Shown: positions 1 to 6,091, counted from the first letter of the stretch. The stretch is 8,242 nucleotides of DNA from CAYPKG01 sp964411275 (GCA_964411275.1 CAYPKG010000061.1:1-8242), one strand, 5' to 3'. Translations and numbers: made by a program. The notes: generated by a model from the sequence alone, not told the origin.

Positions 1-22
1 GCGACCTTTGCAAACTGTGAGA

Positions 23-47
23 GCAAATATCCCGTCAGGGATTTTGC
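23..47. repeat. Hairpin 1 of left-edge array (10-bp stem, one bulge)
   Basis: GCAAA-T-ATCCC (23-33) is complementary to GGGATTTTGC (38-47) apart from one bulged T at 28, with a 4-nt GTCA loop. There is no T-run on either side, so it does not look like a terminator. It is the first of four inverted repeats in 23-155. The function is unknown; structured oriT or leader RNA DNA are inferences only. Confidence 0.6.
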
Positions 48-57
48 CGCTCCTTCG

Positions 58-79
58 CCCGAAATCCTTGGATTTCGGG
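58..79. repeat. Hairpin 2 of left-edge array (perfect 10-bp arms)
   Basis: CCCGAAATCC (58-67) and GGATTTCGGG (70-79) are perfect inverted repeats separated by only TT, so an extruded or RNA hairpin would open at the top pairs to form a loop. No U-tract follows in either direction. It lies 10 nt from hairpin 1. On the - strand an open frame (ATG at 84-82) runs through both hairpins to the window edge, but it has no close ribosome binding site. Confidence 0.65.
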
Positions 80-101
80 TGCATTAGTAAAGTTCTATGT
101 C

Positions 102-115
102 AAACCCTCCGGTTT
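102..115. repeat. Hairpin 3 of left-edge array (short 5-bp stem)
   Basis: AAACC (102-106) and GGTTT (111-115) flank a CTCC loop. Taken alone this stem is short enough to be chance. It is listed because it sits in line with three stronger inverted repeats. Read on the - strand the loop is GGAG, so a purine-rich, ribosome-binding-site-like element would be exposed in the loop. Confidence 0.35.
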
Positions 116-137
116 TGGCTGCTTACCCTTCCTCCTA

Positions 138-155
138 TGTGCAACTAATTGCACA
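138..155. repeat. Hairpin 4 of left-edge array (perfect 7-bp arms)
   Basis: TGTGCAA (138-144) and TTGCACA (149-155) are perfect arms around a CTAA loop. On the - strand an AGGAGG (131-136) follows immediately, but no ATG or GTG lies at a normal distance after it. The symmetry also fits a dimeric DNA-binding site, for example for the XRE regulator encoded about 100 bp downstream. The function is not established. Confidence 0.5.
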
Positions 156-190
156 AGACATATTACATCTTATAAATCAATTCTGATAAG

Positions 191-221
191 TATAAACTAT
201 GTTTGTCAACCATATACTATA
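191..221. promoter_or_regulatory. Imperfect 31-bp palindrome, candidate XRE operator
   Basis: TATAAACTATG (191-201) and CATATACTATA (211-221) are inverted repeats matching at 8 of 11 positions, with a 9-nt centre. TATACT (213-218) and TATAAA (218-223), both usable as -10 elements for the gene at 253, lie in or next to the right arm, although I see no convincing -35. A repressor bound here would block that start, so self-regulation is a reasonable inference. The region is very AT-rich, which raises the odds of chance symmetry. Confidence 0.35.
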
Positions 222-252
222 AATGCAAAATTTACATAGCAGGTGGATATAA

Positions 253-480
253 ATGGAATATGGAACTATAAAAATAAAACTAAGCGAGCTTATCGAACAG
301 TCGGGCTTGAGCAAGAATAAGTTAAGCCACAAGGCAGAAATGCAGCGCTCCCAAATCAACAACTATTGTAAAAACGAGATAACCAGGCTGGACGTTGATG
401 TCTTGGCGCGGATATGTACGGTGTTTGAATGTACCATTGGTGATTTATTGGAGTTTGTGCCGCCCGAAAGGAAGGAATAA
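253..480 (+). CDS. Small XRE-family (Cro/CI-type) HTH transcriptional regulator, YozG-like
   Basis: A 75-aa DNA-binding protein that is essentially a single HTH_3 domain (about residues 7-69). The pattern LSELIEQSGLSKNKLS, a recognition helix around QRSQINNY (31-38), and LDVDVLARIC then GDLLEFVP (63-70) are typical of the short YozG-type regulators common in Firmicutes. No sensor or dimerisation domain follows, so it probably acts as a simple dimeric repressor or activator. The ATG at 253 has AGGTGG (241-246) 6 nt upstream. Codon use is more AT-rich than in the genes downstream, and the upstream DNA has several inverted repeats. This fits acquired DNA or a mobile-element control gene, but no integration or transfer gene is in view. 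The target is unknown; an operator at 191-221 is a guess. An intrinsic terminator at 503-533 ends the unit. Confidence 0.85.
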   Translation: MEYGTIKIKLSELIEQSGLSKNKLSHKAEMQRSQINNYCKNEITRLDVDVLARICTVFECTIGDLLEFVPPERKE

Positions 481-502
481 ACCAGAAAAGAAATTACCCG
501 TT

Positions 503-533
503 GCCGCCGTCGAGTCATTCGGGCGGCTTTTTT
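503..533 (+). terminator. Rho-independent terminator after the XRE gene
   Basis: GCCGCC (503-508) pairs with GGCGGC (522-527). Inside it CGA (511-513) pairs with TCG (519-521) around a GTCAT loop, leaving a 2-nt bulge. Six Ts (528-533) follow directly. It lies 23 nt after the stop codon of the XRE gene and separates that gene from the lrgAB promoter. Confidence 0.8.
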
Positions 534-545
534 GCGCCCTGCTTG

Positions 546-574
546 TCTACACAAAACGGAATTCATGCTATAAT
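546..574 (+). promoter_or_regulatory. Sigma-A-type promoter for lrgAB
   Basis: TCTACA (546-551, a partial -35), 17 nt, then a perfect TATAAT (569-574) preceded by TG at 566-567, giving an extended -10. Transcription would start near 581, leaving a short leader with AAGGAGG (588-594) 7 nt before the lrgA ATG. An alternative -35, TTGTCT (543-548), would need a 20-nt spacer. Confidence 0.7.
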
Positions 575-601
575 GTACTGGTTACATAAGGAGGAAGTCC
601 C

Positions 602-964
602 ATGAAAAAGGTATTTCAATTTGGAATTATATTAGGGATTGCAGCCGTATCGGAACTGATCAATCATATCGTACCGCTGCCCATCCCTGCCAGCGTGTAC
701 GGCATGTGCATCCTGTTTGTCCTGTTGCAAACAAAGGCGCTTCGGCTTGACCAGGTGAAGGAAGTGGCGGATATTTTATTGCGCGCGATGCCGATGATGT
801 TTGTGCCCCTTTGTGCGGGGTTGATGGCCCAGGTTGATGTGATTTTGTCCATCTGGCTTCCGCTGTTGCTGATTATTACCATTGGCACGGTGATCGTCCT
901 TGTGGTCACGGGCCGCACCACCCAGGGGATCATTAAGCTGGAAAGGCGGCGTAAACATGAGTGA
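602..964 (+). CDS. lrgA: LrgA/CidA-family holin-like membrane protein
   Basis: A 120-aa integral membrane protein of the LrgA/CidA family, the usual length. The sequence shows about four hydrophobic segments (roughly 5-23, 29-45, 62-78, 86-104). It has the family pattern LPIPASVYGM (26-35) and PMMFVPLCAGLM (64-75), and a basic tail ending in RRRKHE. In staphylococci and bacilli these proteins pair with LrgB and have been linked to control of murein hydrolase activity, overflow metabolism and pyruvate uptake. Which role applies here cannot be read from sequence. The ATG at 602 has AAGGAGG 7 nt upstream. The last 8 nt overlap the start of lrgB, so the pair is probably translationally coupled. 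No LytSR-type regulator is adjacent. CidA and LrgA cannot be told apart with confidence, so the symbol is provisional. Confidence 0.85.
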   Translation: MKKVFQFGIILGIAAVSELINHIVPLPIPASVYGMCILFVLLQTKALRLDQVKEVADILLRAMPMMFVPLCAGLMAQVDVILSIWLPLLLIITIGTVIVLVVTGRTTQGIIKLERRRKHE

Positions 965-1649
965 GCTTCTGAAAAACTCCGTATATTTCGGGGTATTTAT
1001 CACAATTGCCGCTTTCTGGATCGGCACGCTGTTGAAAAAACGCTTTTCACATCCGTTGGCCAATCCCACGATCATTGGCTTTTTGCTGGTCATCGTGGTT
1101 TTGCTGATATGCAATATCGATTATGAAACCTACAACGAGGGGGCAAAATATATCACATACTTTTTAACTCCTGCCACCATTTGCCTGGCAGTGCCTCTAT
1201 ACGAACAGGTGACGCTTTTGAAAGAGCATTTCTGGGCGGTGATGGGCGGCGTGCTGGCGGGCGTACTGTCCAGTCTCCTGAGCATATTCTTCATTGCCTG
1301 GATGTTCCGGATGGATCACGCGTCGTATGTGTCCCTGCTTTCAAAATCCGTTACCACCGCCATTGGCACTAGTATTACTGAGGAGTTAGGCGGGATCGTT
1401 CCGCTGGCGGTGATCGGCATTATGTCTACAGGCATTGTGGGAGGGGTTATCGGGGAACTGGTGTGCAAGCTGTTTCGCATCACCCATCCCATCGCTGTAG
1501 GGCTGGCTATGGGCGCTTCCGCCCACGCGATGGCCACTGCCCGGGCCATCGAGATCGGCCCTGTGGAGGGCGCGATGAGCAGCCTGTCCATGGTTGTCTC
1601 CGGGATATTGACAGTGGTGGGCGCTTCCATATTCGCAGGGTTTATTTAA
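957..1649 (+). CDS. lrgB: LrgB/CidB-family membrane protein
   Basis: The 230-aa partner of the preceding LrgA-like protein and a full-length LrgB family member. The protein is strongly hydrophobic with several membrane spans. Recognisable family blocks are FLTPATICLAVPLY (69-82), SKSVTTAIGTSI (129-140), a Gly-rich stretch around STGIVGGVIG (157-166), GASAHAMATARA (186-197) and EGAMSSLSM (204-212). An upstream GTG at 900 keeps the frame open but lies deep inside lrgA. I chose the ATG at 957 because the resulting N-terminus MSELLKNS is typical and GAAAGGCGG (941-949) is 7 nt before it. It overlaps lrgA by 8 nt, forming a two-gene operon. The HA[IM]xTA block reads SAHAMATA where many members have SHAIGTA, a small deviation of unknown effect. 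No intrinsic terminator follows; instead there is a perfect palindrome at 1653-1670. Confidence 0.88.
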   Translation: MSELLKNSVYFGVFITIAAFWIGTLLKKRFSHPLANPTIIGFLLVIVVLLICNIDYETYNEGAKYITYFLTPATICLAVPLYEQVTLLKEHFWAVMGGVLAGVLSSLLSIFFIAWMFRMDHASYVSLLSKSVTTAIGTSITEELGGIVPLAVIGIMSTGIVGGVIGELVCKLFRITHPIAVGLAMGASAHAMATARAIEIGPVEGAMSSLSMVVSGILTVVGASIFAGFI

Positions 1650-1652
1650 CGG

Positions 1653-1670
1653 TTATTTCCCGGGAAATAA
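1653..1670. repeat. Perfect 18-bp palindrome between lrgB and rsmA
   Basis: TTATTTCCCGGGAAATAA reads the same on both strands with no spacer. It begins 3 nt after the lrgB stop and ends 28 nt before the rsmA start. As RNA it would form about a 7-bp stem with a 4-nt CCGG loop, without a U-tract, so it is a poor terminator. Full two-fold symmetry fits a dimeric protein-binding site better, but no binder is identified. Confidence 0.5.
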
Positions 1671-1698
1671 TCATAGAAAAGGGAAAGGGAGGATGGGC

Positions 1699-2523
1699 AT
1701 GCAGCATGATCTTTTGACTCCGGCTGGGATCAAGGAACGGCTAGCCGTATACGGGCTCAATGCCAACAAAGCGCTGGGGCAGAATTTTCTGGCGGACCGG
1801 GACGCTCTTCATGGCATGCTTGCAGGCGTCACGCTCTCTGGGCGGGGCGTGCTGGAAATCGGCCCCGGAATGGGGGCGCTGACAATGGCGCTGTGTGAGG
1901 GAGGCGCCCGGGTTGTGGCGGTGGAAAAGGACGCGGCGATGGTGCGTATCCTGAAAGAAACGCTGCCGTTTCCGGACTTGCAGGTGCTGGAGGGGGACAT
2001 CCTCGACACGGATCTTCGCGATGTGTCTGCGCGGCTTCCGGGCGGCCCAATGCTTGTGGCGGGAAATCTGCCGTATTATATCACGACACCCATCGCCATG
2101 CGGCTGCTGATCACCGATATCCCCATCGACGAAATGCTTTTGATGGTCCAGGCTGAGGCTGCACAGCGGTTTTATGCAGAGCCGGGCGACCGGGTCTACG
2201 GCCCTCTGGCGGTGCTGACATCGCTACAGTACATCCCGGAGGAACGGCTGCGCCTTGCACCAAGCAGCTATTACCCCCAGCCCGAGGTAACCTCCGCAGT
2301 GGTGCGGCTGTTACGAAAGGATACAAATATCCCAGCCAGGCGGTTGAATGGATTTTTGCAGTCGAGCTTCGCTATGCGCCGGAAAACACTATACAATAAC
2401 CTTCTTGCGGCGGGCTATCGCCGGGAGGCAGCTACAGCGGCGCTTGCGGGATATCCGGCGTCTGTCCGGGCGGAGGCATTAAAGCCGGAGGCGCTGTACG
2501 CGATTTTTCAGGCGCTGGAATAA
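1699..2523 (+). CDS. rsmA: 16S rRNA (adenine(1518)-N(6)/adenine(1519)-N(6))-dimethyltransferase RsmA/KsgA
   Basis: A 274-aa SAM-dependent methyltransferase that dimethylates two adjacent adenines in the 3' terminal hairpin of 16S rRNA during small-subunit maturation. Visible signatures are LGQNFL (26-31), the SAM-binding motif LEIGPGMGALT (52-62), VEKD (75-78), GDIL (99-102), the catalytic NLPYY (123-127) and the C-terminal FAMRRKTLYNNL (224-235). All key residues are present and the length is normal. Two ATGs are possible. At 1693 the purine-rich GGGAGG (1687-1692) would touch the start codon, whereas at 1699 the spacing is 6 nt, so 1699 is preferred (it drops two residues, MG). The gene is 49 nt after lrgB with no clear terminator between. 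A TTGACA (1608-1613) lies inside lrgB but has only a poor -10 (TATTCG), so both read-through and an own promoter are possible. Confidence 0.96.
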   Translation: MQHDLLTPAGIKERLAVYGLNANKALGQNFLADRDALHGMLAGVTLSGRGVLEIGPGMGALTMALCEGGARVVAVEKDAAMVRILKETLPFPDLQVLEGDILDTDLRDVSARLPGGPMLVAGNLPYYITTPIAMRLLITDIPIDEMLLMVQAEAAQRFYAEPGDRVYGPLAVLTSLQYIPEERLRLAPSSYYPQPEVTSAVVRLLRKDTNIPARRLNGFLQSSFAMRRKTLYNNLLAAGYRREAATAALAGYPASVRAEALKPEALYAIFQALE

Positions 2524-2566
2524 ATTCTTCTATTTTTGCCTGAAATATGCTATGTTTATTAAAACG

Positions 2567-2584
2567 CCCGGATTTCACTTCGGG
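2567..2584 (+). other. Small hairpin in the glutamine synthetase leader
   Basis: CCCGGA (2567-2572) pairs with TTCGGG (2579-2584), including one G-U pair, around TTTCAC. No T-run follows, so it does not look like a terminator for rsmA. It sits 30 nt before the ATG at 2615 and could be a leader structure or chance. A weak promoter (TTGCCT at 2536-2541 with TATTAA at 2557-2562, a 15-nt spacer) lies just upstream. Confidence 0.3.
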
Positions 2585-2614
2585 TAATGCAACTACGATA
2601 TCATGGGGGAAATT

Positions 2615-4744
2615 ATGGAGTATCAGAATACCATACCCGCGTCCCTGGCGGACTTTGGGTGCGATGTGTTTTCCGACGCGGTCATGCAAGAGCGGCTGGA
2701 GCCTGGAATGTACGCTGCCCTGCGCGAGACCATCGATCAGGGGAAGGAACTTATCTACAATGTGGCGGACGCGGTGGCGTTGGCCATGAAGGAATGGGCG
2801 CTGATGAAGGGCGCAACCCATTACACCCATTGGTTTCAGCCCATGACCGGCTCTACGGCGGAAAAGCACGATAGCTTTCTTGAGATCATTGGCCTCGACC
2901 GCGAGCCAATTCTCGCGTTTTCCGGCCGCGCGCTCATTCGGGGCGAGGCGGACGGCTCCAGCTTCCCCTCCGGCGGGCTGCGGGCCACGTTTGAGGCCCG
3001 GGGCTATACCACATGGGACTGCACAAGCCCTGCGTTCGTAAAACACGATCCCAAGGGCACTTGCGTACTATGTATCCCTACCGCGTTTTGCGCGTTCAAC
3101 GGCGAAGCGCTGGACGAGAAAACACCGCTCTTGCGATCCATGGAGGCCATTTCCCGGCAGGCGGTGCGGGTGCTCCGGCACTTGGGGCTAAGCGATGTGA
3201 AACGGGTTACTCCCACCGTCGGCGGCGAGCAGGAGTATTTTCTTGTGGACAAGCGCCAGTTTATCAAACGCAAAGACCTTGTATACACCGGACGGACGCT
3301 GTTCGGCACCGCTCCGGCCAAGGGCCAGGAGTTGAGCGACCAATACTACGCGGCCACACCCGAGCGGGTGACCGGGTTTATGCGGGAGCTCAACGAATCC
3401 CTGTGGCGGCTGGGTGTGCCTGCGAAAACCCAGCATAACGAGGTTGCGCCTTCTCAATATGAGCTTGCGCCGCTGTTTGCCAGCGCCAATGTAGCGGTGG
3501 ATCATAACCAGATCATTATGGAGCAGATGCGCAGGGTTGCAGACCGGCATGGATTTACCTGCCTGCTCCACGAAAAGCCTTTTGAACAAGTCAACGGCTC
3601 AGGCAAGCACGACAACTGGAGCCTGACCACCGATACCGGCATCAATCTTCTGAAGCCAAGAAAACAGCGGGGCCAGGAGAACCGGATATTTTTAACGTTT
3701 TTTATCGCGGTCATCGCAGCGGTGGATCGTTTCGCCCCGGCGCTGCGCATGTCCTGCGCCACTCTCGGAAACCAGCACCGGCTGGGCGGGCATGAAGCGC
3801 CGCCCCAGATTATTTCCGTGTTTACGGGCAGCACCCTATATGAGGAGTTGATGGAGCTGATGGCGGGCAACGCCGTGGCCCCCCACGAAAAAGAGCATAT
3901 GCGCATCGGCGTAAGCACCCTGGCGGTGCTGCATAAGGACGATACCGACCGCAACCGCACCTCCCCGTTCGCGTTTACAGGCAACAAGTTTGAGTTTCGG
4001 ATGGTGGGGTCCTCCCAGTCCCTGGGTATGCCCAACACCACCATCAACACCATCGTGGCGGATAGCCTCATGGAGATTGCGGATGCGCTGGATCAGGCGG
4101 AGGATAAGGATGCTGCGTGGCGGCAAATCATGGCAGAGTTGGTGCGCGCCCACGGCCGGGTTATATTCAACGGAAACAATTATGCGGTGGAATGGCAGGA
4201 AGAAGCCCGGCGTAGAGGGCTGCCCATCATCGACAGCATGGTGGACGCAATTGGCGTAATGGGAGATCCAGAGGTTCAGGCGGTATTCAGCCGCCACGGC
4301 GTGCTGGGGGAGGGAGAACTCATCGCCCGCAGGGACGTGGCCTGGGATGGATTTGCGCAGATGGCGCGGATTGAGGCTGTGAGCATGCTGAAGATCGCCC
4401 GGCAGAAGATATTGCCCGCCTGCATCCGCTACAGCTCAGTGGTGGCGGAAGCGGCGGAACGGGCGGAGCGAATGGGCGCGCCTGTCAGCGCGCAAAAGCG
4501 GATTTTGAACGTCCTGTGCCAGCGTATTTGCGTACTGGACGCGGCAGTGGAGCAGTTGGCAGCGGCACACCGTGAGGTTTTAGGGCAGGAATTAAACGTA
4601 CAGGAGAAGGCCCAAGCCTATGCAGATCGAATTCAGCCGCTGATGAAGGAAACCCGGGCGGCAGCCGATGCGCTGGAGCGGGTGGTGGACAAGGAATACT
4701 GGCCGCTGCCCTCGTACGGCGAACTGCTGTTCCATATCGTATAA
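2615..4744 (+). CDS. glnN: Glutamine synthetase type III (GSIII)
   Basis: A 709-aa type III glutamine synthetase, which makes glutamine from glutamate, ammonia and ATP in the cytoplasm. The length (~700 aa) separates it from the ~450-aa type I enzyme. Visible blocks, numbered from 2615, are HYTHWFQPMTGSTAEKHDSF (69-88), a GSIII hallmark; GGEQEYF (203-209) with metal-binding glutamates; NEVAPSQYELAP (275-286); NGSGKHDNWS (327-336); NQHRLGGHEAPP (386-397); and DRNRTSPFAFTGNKFEFR (445-462) with the substrate and nucleotide arginines. It ends in YWPLPSYGELLF, also typical. An ATG at 2603 adds MGEI but has no ribosome binding site. The ATG at 2615 has GGGGGA 4 nt upstream, somewhat close, so the start is only moderately sure. 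No GlnR site or other nitrogen control element was recognised. A long hairpin begins 3 nt after the stop codon. Confidence 0.95.
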   Translation: MEYQNTIPASLADFGCDVFSDAVMQERLEPGMYAALRETIDQGKELIYNVADAVALAMKEWALMKGATHYTHWFQPMTGSTAEKHDSFLEIIGLDREPILAFSGRALIRGEADGSSFPSGGLRATFEARGYTTWDCTSPAFVKHDPKGTCVLCIPTAFCAFNGEALDEKTPLLRSMEAISRQAVRVLRHLGLSDVKRVTPTVGGEQEYFLVDKRQFIKRKDLVYTGRTLFGTAPAKGQELSDQYYAATPERVTGFMRELNESLWRLGVPAKTQHNEVAPSQYELAPLFASANVAVDHNQIIMEQMRRVADRHGFTCLLHEKPFEQVNGSGKHDNWSLTTDTGINLLKPRKQRGQENRIFLTFFIAVIAAVDRFAPALRMSCATLGNQHRLGGHEAPPQIISVFTGSTLYEELMELMAGNAVAPHEKEHMRIGVSTLAVLHKDDTDRNRTSPFAFTGNKFEFRMVGSSQSLGMPNTTINTIVADSLMEIADALDQAEDKDAAWRQIMAELVRAHGRVIFNGNNYAVEWQEEARRRGLPIIDSMVDAIGVMGDPEVQAVFSRHGVLGEGELIARRDVAWDGFAQMARIEAVSMLKIARQKILPACIRYSSVVAEAAERAERMGAPVSAQKRILNVLCQRICVLDAAVEQLAAAHREVLGQELNVQEKAQAYADRIQPLMKETRAAADALERVVDKEYWPLPSYGELLFHIV

Positions 4745-4747
4745 AAC

Positions 4748-4799
4748 AGCGGGGCTAAGTGCATACAAAGCATAATAATCCTAATGCACTTAGCCCGCT
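4748..4799. terminator. Shared bidirectional terminator between converging genes
   Basis: A stem of 16 pairs: AGCGGGGCTAAGTGCAT (4748-4764, one bulged G) with ATGCACTTAGCCCGCT (4784-4799), and a 19-nt AT-rich loop. On the - strand a T4 tract (4746-4743) follows, making it a good end for the regulator gene. On the + strand the tail TTCGTATT is weak. It is 3 nt from the glutamine synthetase stop and 13 nt from the regulator stop. Confidence 0.8.
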
Positions 4800-4812
4800 T
4801 TCGTATTACATT

Positions 4813-5439
4813 CTAATCTGCCTTGGCGTCGATATAGGAATACAGTGTGTATTTCGAGATGCTAAAATGCTTCGCGACCTTATCGCCGCTTTTTGTGATG
4901 AGGAACGCGCCGGCGTTGCTGAGAAATTGGATGGCCTTGATTTTATCCTCTTTTGTCATGAGCGCGATTGGCTTTCCAACCAGCTCCACGCTCTGATCAA
5001 TCAGGTCGTCCAGAAGGTCGTTGACGTTCTGGGGGATGCGGTCCGGGCGTTTTTTCTTTCCCTCGTCGGTGTTTAACAGGGATTTTATGGCGGAGTCAGC
5101 CATGATCATCCCGGTGATATCATAATTGATGGAGAATATGCCGGTGATACCGCCATTGTTGTCCCGGATATACACGGTGCTGGACTTGACGATCCGGCCG
5201 TCGTGGGTTTTGGCCAGATATCCCAGATGATCCTCCAAATCGTTGTCTTTGCCTTTTTTCAGGGCCTCCAGCACCACATAGGAAGGACCGTCGCCCAGCT
5301 TGCGGTGGGAAACCTGCCCGTTTTCAATTGCGACAATGGTACTGTCCGTCTTCGTCAGGTCATGCACCACGATTTCGCAATTGTCTCCAAATTGTTTTGC
5401 GAGGGCCTTTGCCAGGCGCTTATAGAAATCCAGGTTCAT
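4813..5439 (-). CDS. YheO/DauR-type transcriptional regulator (PAS-like domain plus C-terminal HTH)
   Basis: A 208-aa cytoplasmic regulator. Residues about 1-115 match the YheO-like PAS domain: CEIVVHDL (21-28), a GxxS/T-rich middle, KSSTVYIRDNNGGITGIFSINYDIT (85-109). Residues about 145-205 are the DauR-type helix-turn-helix: TKEDKIKAIQFL (162-173), GAFL (177-180), VAKHFSISKYTLYSYID (188-204). Characterised relatives respond to small molecules such as D-arginine, or control uptake and amino-acid genes; the ligand here is unknown. The ATG has GAGGAGG (5446-5452) 6 nt upstream. It converges on the glutamine synthetase gene and is divergent from the DUF1292 gene, so neither shares its promoter, and no obvious target operon is in the window. 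An inverted repeat CAAAC-AAAGT-GTTTG (5566-5580) upstream might be a binding site. Confidence 0.88.
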   Translation of the reverse strand: MNLDFYKRLAKALAKQFGDNCEIVVHDLTKTDSTIVAIENGQVSHRKLGDGPSYVVLEALKKGKDNDLEDHLGYLAKTHDGRIVKSSTVYIRDNNGGITGIFSINYDITGMIMADSAIKSLLNTDEGKKKRPDRIPQNVNDLLDDLIDQSVELVGKPIALMTKEDKIKAIQFLSNAGAFLITKSGDKVAKHFSISKYTLYSYIDAKAD

Positions 5440-5508
5440 GCGGTTCCTCCTCTTCCCAAATGGTGGTTTCGGGGATTTTTGCGCGACATATCGTTAGGAC
5501 CTTTTTAT

Positions 5509-5537
5509 ACTATACCATAGAGCGGGCTTCCATCCAA
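5509..5537 (-). promoter_or_regulatory. Probable promoter of the PAS/HTH regulator gene
   Basis: On the - strand TTGGAT (5537-5532) is followed after 17 nt by TATAGT (5514-5509), and TG two bases before the -10 makes it an extended -10. It lies about 70 nt upstream of the ATG. The -35 is only half conserved. Confidence 0.5.
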
Positions 5538-5641
5538 CAAAAAACCTCAAAGATATTAAGCAAATCAAACAAAGTGTTTGGGAAAACGGTGGCGGCATTG
5601 TTAAAATGCAATGAAATGGGCAAGCTAACCAGTAGAATTTG

Positions 5642-5670
5642 TTGCAAACGGAATTGGGATAGGATACAAT
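5642..5670 (+). promoter_or_regulatory. Sigma-A-type promoter of the DUF1292 gene
   Basis: TTGCAA (5642-5647), a 17-nt spacer, and TACAAT (5665-5670). It gives a leader of roughly 24 nt containing GAGGTGG (5686-5692), 8 nt before the ATG at 5701. Confidence 0.7.
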
Positions 5671-5700
5671 AATTACAAACTTTGAGAGGTGGTGTATACC

Positions 5701-6027
5701 ATGGAAGAAGAACGGGATGTTGTCGTTTTTTCGGATGATGAAGGGAATGAATTCGAGCTGGATGTAATCGACTATTTTGATTACGAGGGCCAGGAATATG
5801 CTGTTTTGATGGATCTTTCGGAATTGCCCGACGAGTGTGACTGTGGGGATGACGAGTGTGCCTGCGATGCGGAGCAGGATGTGTTTATCATGAAGGTTGT
5901 CGTCAACGCAGATATGGAAGAGTTTCTTCCGGCGGATGAGGAGCTGATGGATGTGCTCGCTGCGATCGTAGAAAGCCGCCTTGGCGAAGAGCTTGAGGTT
6001 GAGGACGCGGATGAGGACGAAGAGTAA
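5701..6027 (+). CDS. DUF1292 (YrzB-type) acidic protein with a cysteine cluster
   Basis: A 108-aa acidic protein of the DUF1292 family. The N-terminal half has the family pattern: FSDDEGNEFELDVIDYF (10-26), then QEYAVLMDL (31-39), and VFIMKVV (61-67). Between the last two strands is an insert with four cysteines, CDCGDDECAC (46-55), i.e. CxC-x4-CxC. The tail is a run of Glu and Asp. In many Firmicutes the family gene sits with ruvX (yrrK) and a ureR-type fur gene near alaS; here those neighbours are absent. The molecular role of the family is not known to me. The cysteine cluster suggests metal binding, as inference only. GTG codons at 5689 and 5692 are in frame, but they lie within the GAGGTGGTG ribosome binding site, so the ATG at 5701 is chosen. 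It has its own promoter at 5642-5670. Confidence 0.85.
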   Translation: MEEERDVVVFSDDEGNEFELDVIDYFDYEGQEYAVLMDLSELPDECDCGDDECACDAEQDVFIMKVVVNADMEEFLPADEELMDVLAAIVESRLGEELEVEDADEDEE

Positions 6028-6054
6028 CCCCGCGCTTTCAAATTGAAACAAGGA

Positions 6055-6091
6055 GGGGCTGTAACGCTTGGAAACGAGGCGCTACAGCCCC
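6055..6091. terminator. Shared hairpin terminator between DUF1292 and spoIIR
   Basis: GGGGCTGTA (6055-6063) pairs perfectly with TACAGCCCC (6083-6091). After an A-C mismatch, CGC (6065-6067) pairs with GCG (6079-6081) around an 11-nt loop. On + it is followed by AATTATTTATCTTTT, on - by a partly T-rich stretch (6054-6040). It starts 27 nt after the DUF1292 stop and ends 7 nt from the spoIIR stop, so it can serve both genes, although neither U-tract is ideal. Confidence 0.7.

Noticed and set aside
900..956. Upstream GTG start for lrgB giving 249 aa
   Set aside because: It lies inside lrgA and adds 19 residues without family similarity; the ATG at 957 has a ribosome binding site and a typical N-terminus.
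2432..3046. 204-codon open frame on -, antisense to the end of rsmA and start of glutamine synthetase
   Set aside because: It overlaps two strongly supported genes on the other strand, has no ribosome binding site of note, and its composition follows from the GC-rich codons opposite.
5494..6051. 185-codon open frame on - opposite the DUF1292 gene and its promoter
   Set aside because: It covers the + strand promoter, ribosome binding site and a recognisable DUF1292 protein; the Phe/Ile/Leu-rich product has no family look.
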